A stretch of 33,747 bases of DNA from an uncultured Elusimicrobia bacterium (GTDB taxonomy: Bacteria > Elusimicrobiota > Elusimicrobia > Elusimicrobiales > UBA9959): contig CAIXBR010000096.1 of NCBI GenBank assembly GCA_903917735.1, positions 1 to 33,747 on the forward strand, read 5' to 3'. Within the stretch, counting starts at the first letter, position 1, and each line of letters starts with the position of its first letter. A model generated the notes under the pieces. It saw nothing but the letters and a program-made list of their open reading frames with translations, did no database searches and was not told where the DNA came from. A program made the position numbers and the translations under genes. This document shows positions 24,709-30,856 of the stretch, piece after piece.

Positions 24709-25572
24709 TCAGTCTTTAGGGAGTATCTTGTATATGGTCGCGTCGACAAGATAGATGGCCGAATCCTTCCTGTTCTCCTTGGAATTGCTGTAGGCGGAAG
24801 CCAGGTTCACGGCTTTTTCCAGGTGCTCGCGGTAGATGTCCAGGTTCGCCTTCGTCATACGGACGGTCAGCCTCTTTGTCTCTACGCGGCCGGCGTCCTT
24901 TATCCACGTATTCATGTGTTCGCGCACCGCCGCCTTCACTGGCGCCGTCTCCGGTGTCAGTGGCAGCGCCTTTACCATTTCCTCTTCGAACAGGCTGCGG
25001 GCCTTGTCCCCGGAAAGCTCCACCAGTTTCGCGGCAACCAGCGGCTTAAGCGCTTTTTTTACCGCTTCCGGTTTGAATTTGGTCGCTTCGCATAACTCTC
25101 GCATAGTAACCCAGCCCGCGGTGTTGTCCAGGTAATAGTCGCACATGAACCTCACAATATCCTTGGCGCAGGCTTTCCACTGGCCTACGGTCTGGTTAAC
25201 GCCGTGCAGTGAGATGATCTTCTGGACGGCCGCTTCAGCCGGCTCCCTGGTGGGAAGGTTCTCCGCAGCCGGGGCCTGCTCCGAGAGGACGTGGAGCAGT
25301 TCATCGGAGCCCGAGAGCGCCTTGAAATATGCCCTGACCAGTTCTTTGGCCTTTGGTGAATGCTGCTCAACTCCCAAAGCGGCCATTATCTCTTTCAGGC
25401 GCCAGCTTTTGGGCAGTTTCTTGCCGCGCTCCATGTCCCAGTAGCTGACAAAAGCCAGCCCCAGGCTTTTGCTTCCTCCCGCGGTCTTAAAAAATTTATA
25501 AGCGCTTGGGAAGCCCTGCTCTTTCCGGATCCTGGATAGTGCGGTGCCGAATGCCTTGGCGTTATTGGTCAT
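24709..25572 (-). CDS. HTH transcription regulator, TIGR02147/DUF4423-like
   Basis: The likely protein is 287 residues starting at the ATG at 25572. A longer frame from GTG at 25593 would begin upstream of the TATAAT box and is less likely. The N-terminus (FGTALSRIRKEQGF, then YWDMERGKKLP, then LKEIMAALGV) looks like an XRE-type helix-turn-helix. A middle winged-helix-like part (MRELCEATKFKPEAVKKALKPLVAAKLVEL) and a C-terminal helix with RLTVRMTKANLDIYREHL and SAIYLVDATIYKI match the pattern of TIGR02147/DUF4423 proteins, often present in many paralogues next to secreted-protein genes. It is divergent from the DUF4105-like gene and shares an overlapping promoter with leader copy A, so it probably controls that gene or the repeated leaders. 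Confidence 0.7.
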   Translation of the reverse strand: MTNNAKAFGTALSRIRKEQGFPSAYKFFKTAGGSKSLGLAFVSYWDMERGKKLPKSWRLKEIMAALGVEQHSPKAKELVRAYFKALSGSDELLHVLSEQAPAAENLPTREPAEAAVQKIISLHGVNQTVGQWKACAKDIVRFMCDYYLDNTAGWVTMRELCEATKFKPEAVKKALKPLVAAKLVELSGDKARSLFEEEMVKALPLTPETAPVKAAVREHMNTWIKDAGRVETKRLTVRMTKANLDIYREHLEKAVNLASAYSNSKENRKDSAIYLVDATIYKILPKD

Positions 25573-25584
25573 GCCGCTATTATA
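25556..25584. promoter_or_regulatory. Overlapping divergent promoters of regulator and leader A
   Basis: On the plus strand, TTGGCG (25556-25561) and TATTAT (25578-25583) are 16 nt apart and would start transcription near 25590, at the edge of the conserved leader. On the minus strand the same bases give TATAAT (25584-25579), 6 nt from the regulator ATG, so the regulator transcript would be leaderless. The two -10 boxes overlap, so only one polymerase can bind at a time. Confidence 0.5.
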
Positions 25585-25778
25585 CAAAAACACTTTAGCC
25601 GCCGGCTAAGCGAAAGGTGTTTTCCTTTAGCCTCCGTTCCTGAGTCTAAAAGCAGGGCCGCGGTAGTTCTTCGGCCTCATGCAGCTTATGCTTAAAGCAG
25701 GTAAACTTATATTAGGAAGTTTCGAGGGTCTTACCACAGGCTGCATTGTGGACGACACATTAAAACGGAAGGGAACTT
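25585..25778 (+). promoter_or_regulatory. Conserved leader element, copy A
   Basis: Landmarks: TTTAGCC at 25594 opening a perfect TTAGCC-GCC-GGCTAA hairpin, a second TTTAGCC-type block, CCTGAGTC at 25639, GGCCTCATG, and GGTAAACTTATAT at 25700. It ends 79 nt later at the start of the DUF4105-like gene. Copies B, C and D share the landmarks at identical spacing (45 nt and 61 nt). No frame is conserved among copies, so it acts as DNA or RNA. TGAG of CCTGAGTC can pair with CTCA of GCCTCATG. Confidence 0.7.
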
Positions 25779-27095
25779 ATGAATAAGACACTGGCACTCA
25801 TGGCTTTGCTTCTTACTTCGGCCCTTACTTTGGCGCACGCGGAAGCGATAGAGAACCTGAGGACTTCGCTGTGGGGCGGGCCCTCCCTCGGGACGGCGGA
25901 GACGGGCGAGGCGCCCGCGGTTCTCGCGCAGCCCGTAGCCGGCATGGAAGCCGGGGAAACCGGTGCGCTGCCCTCTGAAGACGCCAGGGTCCTAAACTCT
26001 TTCACAGGCGGCGAATGGGATGAGATATTCGCACGGCGCGCGAACTACTCAGGCATTTCCGGCACAACCAAGGAACTGTTCTCCGATTACAATACCCGCT
26101 ATATAGTGAATGGCACCATGAATTTCGCGGTTAACCCGCCCAGGTTCACCGCCGACACGGGCAAAGTATTCATTGTCAACTCATATCCCGACTGGCTCAG
26201 GAAGATAGGGAATAAAAAGGTGTGCGTGGAAGGCTTCGCCAGGCAGCAGGATGACACCAGCGAACTCATTATCTCGAAAGTGCTGCCGTCAGCCCAACTC
26301 GCTTCCGTAACCCCGAACCAGGGGATGCTGGAGATTCAGAAGACCGCTAACATTATCTCGAGTACCGGCGGGAAATACGTACTCGGCAATGTGGCCTGGA
26401 ACCTTAAGCATAACTCCAACGGAGCCCTCGCCAGGGACCAGTACGGCTACTTTTCCACGGAGTGGCGCAACGGCGTGACGGTGAAGCCGGACTTGCTTGA
26501 GAACGCCTACTTCGTGAAGATGGTGGCGGATACCGAACCCAGATACGGCAGCCACGGGCTGCTGATCTTTACCTTCAAGCCCGGCGGGGTGGTTGCGGCC
26601 GACGGCAAACCGGCCCGCGGCTTGGCGGTATCCCTGGACGCCTATTACAAGGACAGGACCAATATGAACTATTCGCCGGTTGACGGCCTGGCCGGGAAAT
26701 ACATGGTTTACTACAGCGTTTCCACCATGGAAAGGTACCTGGAATTCAAGATCCGCGACGGCAACAACGCTCTGTACTTTTATCCGCTGATCGTTTCGGC
26801 GCAGCAGCGCCGCAAGCTGCTGGATAACGCCCTGAGAAAAGCCACGGAGAACAAACTGGGCGAAATGTATTCCCTGCTCTACAACAGCTGCACCAATGCC
26901 GCTATCTCCATGATAAACAGCGTCCTGGAGCAGAGCCGCAAGATTTCCGCGGGCTGGCTGCCGGAGATCGTCTACCGCGCCAGCGTCACGTTCCCGGATA
27001 CGGCGGCAGCGGTACTGCTCAAGAAAGGCGTCACGCAGCAGCCGCTTCCCGCGGTGAACCAGTCCAATTTCATAAAGTTCCTGGCAAGGAACTGA
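25779..27095 (+). CDS. Secreted DUF4105-like protein (putative cysteine-type enzyme)
   Basis: The 438-residue protein has a Sec signal peptide (hydrophobic 4-19, cleavage near AHA at about 21). The C-terminal half resembles the DUF4105/Lnb-type periplasmic domain: RYGSHGLLIFTFKP (255-268) places His259 where the family has a conserved His, and YSLLYNSCTNAAISMIN (364-380) places Cys371 in the typical N-C-T-type motif. Lnb-type domains are papain/NlpC-like acyltransferases or hydrolases acting on lipoproteins. The first 130 residues match nothing I know. The match is by motif spacing only. Leader copy A lies immediately upstream, and the GGAAGGGAA ribosome binding site is good. Confidence 0.6.
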   Translation: MNKTLALMALLLTSALTLAHAEAIENLRTSLWGGPSLGTAETGEAPAVLAQPVAGMEAGETGALPSEDARVLNSFTGGEWDEIFARRANYSGISGTTKELFSDYNTRYIVNGTMNFAVNPPRFTADTGKVFIVNSYPDWLRKIGNKKVCVEGFARQQDDTSELIISKVLPSAQLASVTPNQGMLEIQKTANIISSTGGKYVLGNVAWNLKHNSNGALARDQYGYFSTEWRNGVTVKPDLLENAYFVKMVADTEPRYGSHGLLIFTFKPGGVVAADGKPARGLAVSLDAYYKDRTNMNYSPVDGLAGKYMVYYSVSTMERYLEFKIRDGNNALYFYPLIVSAQQRRKLLDNALRKATENKLGEMYSLLYNSCTNAAISMINSVLEQSRKISAGWLPEIVYRASVTFPDTAAAVLLKKGVTQQPLPAVNQSNFIKFLARN

Positions 27096-27336
27096 TACGC
27101 GCCGGAGAAGCACTGCTCTTGATGATCCCGGCCAGTAAGATGCGGAATGTTCTGGCGTTACTCATGGTGCCCCATATCGTTTGGCCGCAGCTCCTGAGTC
27201 AAAAAATCGGGTCGCCTTGGCTCTTCAGCCTCATGGAATTTATCGGGGAAAGGGGTAAACCTATATCAGGAAGTTTTGAGTGTTGCATTATAAGCCGTAT
27301 TCAGGACGAAACAGATTCAAATGCCGCACAGGGCAC
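27096..27336 (+). promoter_or_regulatory. Orphan leader element, copy D, with no gene behind it
   Basis: The right part, from about 27181, matches the other leaders: CTCCTGAGTC (core at 27193), GCCTCATG, GGTAAACCTATATCAGGAAG (core at 27254) and TATTCAGGACGAAA near 27298. The CCTGAGTC-GGTAAAC distance is again 61 nt. The first hairpin block is absent, so the left end has been replaced. Instead of a signal-peptide gene, only a 14-codon frame follows before the end of the convergent ATPase gene. It looks like the scar of a lost leader-gene pair. Confidence 0.65.
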
Positions 27337-28500
27337 TCAAAGGTATGACTGGTGATTTTTTATAAATTCGGGCCAGGGAACAAGGCGGATGCCGCCGCCC
27401 ATATCCAACCCTTGCGCGCCGCCGTAAATAACGAAGGCTTTTTTAATTTTGAGATCGGCCATGCATGACTTTAAACCGGCAAGATTTTCATGTTTAATGC
27501 TTTTGCCGAGTTTAACCTCTATCGCTATCTTTTGCAGGCCGGCCTCAATAATAAGATCCACTTCCGCGCCGGAGTGCGTACGCCAGTAGAATATTCCCGG
27601 CTTTGTGTATTTAAGCGAAGCCAGCCGCGCCGTTTCTTCAATGACCATTCCCTCCCAGGATGAGCCGCGCCGTGGGAACACATCCAGTTCGCCCGGGTGC
27701 CTGAGCCCCGCCAGATAATTAAAAAGGCCACTGTCGCGGATATACAACTTGGGGCTTTTAACCAGCCGTTTCCCAATATTGGCGAAATATGGCCGGAGCC
27801 GCCGTATAATGAAGGCTCCTTCCAGGATGTCGAGATAGTTTTCTATGGTGTGCTGCGACAGCTCCATGGAGCGCGCCAGGTCCATTATATTCAATATTCC
27901 GCCGTGCACATTGGCGAGCATATACAGGAACTTGCGGAAGCGCGCGGCGGGTATTCTCAGGCCCAGCCCGGGGATATCCCTTTCAACAAAAGTCGAGATA
28001 TATGCCTCAAGCCACTCGGCCTTCTGTCTAGCGCTTTTAAGATGGTAAAGTGGCGGATATCCGCCCCAGAACCACCGGCCCTCCAGGGCCGGCAGCGCGC
28101 GCAATTCAGACGCGCCGAAGGGGGCAAGCTCCAGTACCCCTATCCTGCCGGCCAAAGATTCGCTGGCGCCTTTAATAAGGGAAGGGCTGGCGGAACCGGT
28201 AAGCACGTAGCGCCCCGGCCGCCTGTCATTATCCACTGCGGCTCTGAGCGCCTGAAACAACCCGGGCAGGCGCTGGGCCTCGTCTATGGCCACGCGCGCT
28301 GGATTAGCCTCAAAAAAACCGTCTAGATCGAAAGAAAGCGCCGCGTTGTCGGCGCTTCTCTCGAGGTCCAGGAATTTCCAACCGTGCAGCCGGCTTTTGA
28401 CAAGAGTGGTTTTTCCGCTCTGCCTGGGCCCCACCACGAGCGTAACCGGAAAGGTCTTAAGATACAGCTCCAGCACCGCCGCCGCGTCTCTTTGTATCAT
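27337..28500 (-). CDS. AAA ATPase with DUF4143 (AAA_14 type)
   Basis: The 387-residue protein has Walker A GPRQSGKTT (24-32), Walker B RVAIDEAQR (69-77), the sensor-like YVLTGSASPSL, and a C-terminal DUF4143 domain with the PD-(D/E)XK-like pattern EVDLIIEAG...IAIEVKLGKS. Such proteins are widespread, often multi-copy accessory genes of unclear function, sometimes compared with toxin or defence modules. The gene lies between leader copies D and B and points against the neighbouring signal-peptide genes, as an inserted cargo would. A sigma70-like promoter is placed so that the transcript would start at or just before the ATG. Confidence 0.88.
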   Translation of the reverse strand: MIQRDAAAVLELYLKTFPVTLVVGPRQSGKTTLVKSRLHGWKFLDLERSADNAALSFDLDGFFEANPARVAIDEAQRLPGLFQALRAAVDNDRRPGRYVLTGSASPSLIKGASESLAGRIGVLELAPFGASELRALPALEGRWFWGGYPPLYHLKSARQKAEWLEAYISTFVERDIPGLGLRIPAARFRKFLYMLANVHGGILNIMDLARSMELSQHTIENYLDILEGAFIIRRLRPYFANIGKRLVKSPKLYIRDSGLFNYLAGLRHPGELDVFPRRGSSWEGMVIEETARLASLKYTKPGIFYWRTHSGAEVDLIIEAGLQKIAIEVKLGKSIKHENLAGLKSCMADLKIKKAFVIYGGAQGLDMGGGIRLVPWPEFIKNHQSYL

Positions 28501-28506
28501 CCATGA

Positions 28507-28535
28507 AATATAGCATATAGACTGCTATTTTTCAA
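28507..28535 (-). promoter_or_regulatory. ATPase promoter with internal inverted repeat
   Basis: Minus strand: TTGAAA (28535-28530), 17-nt spacer, TATATT (28512-28507), each 5 of 6 to consensus. The ATG begins 6 nt after the -10 box, so the transcript is probably leaderless. ATAGCA/TGCTAT (within 28510-28528) is an inverted repeat inside the spacer, a natural operator site, possibly for autoregulation. Confidence 0.55.
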
Positions 28536-28876
28536 TATGCGGTATATGTTGCCGGAACAGCAAACTGCCTGTTTTTCACCCCGCCTTAATAATCCACCTC
28601 CGCAAACGCGCCAAAGTGGAGACGCTCCGTAAAAACAGCCGTTAGTCGCTCTTATGTTTCCTAAGGTTTAAAAAATTTAGCCGCCGGCTAAGCGAAAGGC
28701 TTTTATGTTTAGCCGCCGCTCCTGAGTCGAAAAGCAGCGCCCTGCTGGTTCTTCGGCCTCATGTGGTTCCCCCGCGAACAGGGTAAACTTATATTAAGGA
28801 AGCGTGTGTGGATAAGCCGGTATACCGGCAGGCAGACGGCAGTGTGGCCTGCGAATGAAAAGGAGTCAACCACAAA
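28536..28876 (+). promoter_or_regulatory. Conserved leader element, copy B, and its upstream spacer
   Basis: From 28676 this repeats copy A closely: TTTAGCC hairpin (identical GCC loop), CCTGAGTC at 28721, TTCTTCGGCCTCATG, and GGTAAACTTATATTA at 28782. The 45- and 61-nt spacings are the same. The last part differs from A and C and is longer: 95 nt from GGTAAAC to the start codon rather than 79. It leads to the papain-like gene, whose AAAAGGAG ribosome binding site starts at about 28858. 28536-28670 holds no visible gene. Confidence 0.65.
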
Positions 28877-29512
28877 ATGAAGAACTTTTTTCTCGCAGTA
28901 TTCTTCCTGGCGGCGTTCGCAGGCCCGTTAGCGGCGGCGGGGCCCGACAACGCCTCCCGGCGCATCGACGGCCTCAGGCCGCCTACTCCGGAAGAAAAGG
29001 CGTATCTGCGGGACAGGATCCAGCGCGTGGATTCCCTCCTCCCCAACGCATACGCGTTCCGGCGCGCCGCGCTGGAGTCAGGCTTCTCGCGAGCGCCCGA
29101 CGCCGCGCTGGCGCCCGGACTGCCCTCCGCGGCGAAGAACCTGCGTTACCTGCCCAGGGTAGGGGACCAGGGCGCTTTGGGTAGCTGCACGGCCTGGGCC
29201 GCCTGCTATTACTACAAGACCTACCAGGAAGCCAGGGAGCACGGCTGGGAAAGGCCCGATCCGGCTTCCTCGCCCGACAAGGTTATGAGCCCCTCATTCT
29301 GCTACAACCTCGCCAATAAGGGCGAAGACAAAGGCGCCCCGCTGGCCACCCTGAGAACCGCTTCTTTTTTTTGTTTATATGCCGCTGTTATACAAAAACA
29401 GTTTAGCCACAGGCTAAGCGAAGAGTCTTTTTCTTTAGCCGCCGCTCCTGAGTCAAAAAACAGCGCCCTGCTGGTTCTTTCGCCTCAGGGGATTCATCTG
29501 CAAGCCGGGTAA
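28877..29512 (+). pseudogene. Papain-like (C1A) secreted peptidase, truncated
   Basis: The open frame is 211 residues. A signal peptide (hydrophobic 4-20, AAA-type cleavage) is followed by a pro-region and then the start of a papain-fold domain: VGDQGALGSCTAWA places Gln98 (oxyanion hole) and Cys104 (nucleophile), and YYKTYQEAREHGW and SPSFCYNLANKGEDKG match bacterial C1A peptidases. After about residue 162 homology ends; the remaining 49 residues are translated from leader copy C, joined at about 29379. The catalytic His and Asn and half of the fold are missing, so the product should be inactive. Leader copy B and a good ribosome binding site are intact upstream. Confidence 0.75.
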
Positions 29513-29586
29513 ACTTGTATCAGGAAGGTTTAGAGGGTTGTACGACAAGCCGCATTCAGGACGAAATCAGGGAGAGTAATTAAATT
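29379..29586 (+). promoter_or_regulatory. Conserved leader element, copy C
   Basis: Starts with ATGCCGCTGTTATACAAAAA, matching the bases around the regulator start and -10 in copy A. It continues with TTTAGCC-ACA-GGCTAA (29402 on; same stem, different loop), CCTGAGTC at 29447, GCCTCAGG (extends pairing with CCTGAG to 6 bp), and GGTAAACTTGTAT at 29508. GGTAAAC to start codon is 79 nt, as in copy A. Its left end fuses to the papain-like gene. Confidence 0.7.
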
Positions 29587-30639
29587 ATGAAAAACTCAAT
29601 ATACGCCGCAGTAGTAATGCTGACAATGACAGGCGGAGTTTACGCGGGCACGGCGGCCGAGCAGCTCGGGCTTTCCGACGGCGCCAAAACGGCTTTTGGC
29701 GCGTTAGCAATGCCGGCGGCGGGGATTCCCTTTCTCTCCGAAGGCCCGGCCATTCAGACTGAAAAAAGGGGGTATTCTGTTGCGGAGCACAAAGTTTTTA
29801 AAACATACTCGAACAGTCCCCTCCCGGAAGGAAAAGTTGAGAGAACCCAGAGGACCGGACTTGTCTGGGATAATCCGGAGTGCGGGGCTGGTAACTCCTG
29901 TGAAATTAAATCCGTCAGGTTTTCGGCCTGGGACTACCGGGTCACCGCCGAAGGAAAATTATCTTTTGGCGTCGGAGTAGCGTCGCACTATAAAACCGAC
30001 GCCGTCCCGTCTTTGGAAAAGTACGGGTTTGTGCAGTGGATACAAGGCTGTGTTTTCGAGTCGGAAGTCAAAAACGGGAAACTTAATTATTCTCACCCGA
30101 TCTTGCGCCCATACTGGCAGCAGACCCCGGCGGATCCCGCGGTGGTTTTTCAGCACCCTGTCCTGGCCCTGGACAGCGTGGACCGGGACCCTGTGTATGC
30201 GAGTTCTCCGGGCATTCCGCACCCAGGAGGCTATAAGTGGAACCGGGTTGAGGGTTCGGTGGATAACGACACCATGGTCCGCTATTTCAACGAAAAACCG
30301 GTAATCCCCGAATTGTATGTTACCGATTTTCCGGCCACGGCAAGTCTGACCGGCCGTGGGGCTGCCATAAACACTTCGCTTAGTTTCAAGACATGCCTGT
30401 ACAAGATAAGCGACGTCCCGCAGGGCGTGCCGGCGGAGAGCGGCGTATTCCCCGGGGCGCTTGTCTGCTATGACTGGAACGTCTCGTATATCTATAACCA
30501 CTCCAAAAAAGTGTTTGAGGCCTGGGACAGGATCCACCCTGAGTGTGAAAAGCCATTAAGTGATCTGAATGTAACCGGCCTCAAAGGGGAACGTTTAGAT
30601 TCCGACGCGGTAATTAATTTACAGGATCAGGAAAAATAG
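29587..30639 (+). CDS. Secreted protein of unknown function
   Basis: The 350-residue protein starts with a Sec signal peptide (IYAAVVMLTMTGGVYAG, cleavage near residue 20). The rest is soluble, rich in Tyr, Trp and Pro, with several Cys (CGAGNSC near residues 100-106, and CVFE, CLYK, CYDW, CEKP later) that may form disulfides. Many short beta-strand-like stretches (FSAWDYRVTAEGKLSFGVGV, LYVTDFPATASLTGRG) suggest a beta-rich fold. I recognise no family. The gene follows leader copy C, with the start 79 nt from GGTAAAC as for the DUF4105-like gene, so the two are probably controlled the same way. The ribosome binding site GGGAGAG lies about 10 nt upstream. Confidence 0.75.
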   Translation: MKNSIYAAVVMLTMTGGVYAGTAAEQLGLSDGAKTAFGALAMPAAGIPFLSEGPAIQTEKRGYSVAEHKVFKTYSNSPLPEGKVERTQRTGLVWDNPECGAGNSCEIKSVRFSAWDYRVTAEGKLSFGVGVASHYKTDAVPSLEKYGFVQWIQGCVFESEVKNGKLNYSHPILRPYWQQTPADPAVVFQHPVLALDSVDRDPVYASSPGIPHPGGYKWNRVEGSVDNDTMVRYFNEKPVIPELYVTDFPATASLTGRGAAINTSLSFKTCLYKISDVPQGVPAESGVFPGALVCYDWNVSYIYNHSKKVFEAWDRIHPECEKPLSDLNVTGLKGERLDSDAVINLQDQEK

Positions 30640-30811
30640 TCTAAAACCCGGGCCAGACTTAATAATTTTAAAATTAAAGCAAATTTTATATCGCTTGAAC
30701 CAAAGCCATGTAAATTTAACGGTTTTTTGGGGAAAATAGAAGAGTTTTGCAACTGTGTAAAGTAAAGATGCAGGTTGCAGCATGCAGCTATTACAACATG
30801 GTCGGAATGAC

Positions 30812-30833
30812 TAGTCCACCTGCCGGTGGACTA
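30812..30833 (+). promoter_or_regulatory. 9-bp hairpin in the leader of the adhesin gene
   Basis: TAGTCCACC-TGCC-GGTGGACTA is a perfect 9-bp stem with a 4-nt loop, 14 nt before the AAAGGAAAAC ribosome binding site. No T-tract follows. It could stabilise the mRNA or bind a regulator; terminating the preceding gene is less likely. The rest of 30640-30811 is AT-rich and shows no gene. Confidence 0.5.
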
Positions 30834-30856
30834 ATAGTCTCGTTCTAAAGGAAAAC

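Noticed and set aside
24709..25593. Longer regulator starting at GTG 25593
   Set aside because: The GTG lies upstream of the TATAAT box at 25584-25579, so it would not be in the transcript from that promoter; the ATG at 25572 fits better.
27119..27355. 78-codon frame on the plus strand
   Set aside because: It runs through leader copy D, whose sequence is conserved without a conserved frame, and overlaps the end of the ATPase gene.
25585..29586. Repeated leaders as c-di-GMP (GEMM), c-di-AMP or cobalamin riboswitches
   Set aside because: Conserved cores of those classes as I know them are absent; only fragments such as GGTAAAC look vaguely similar.
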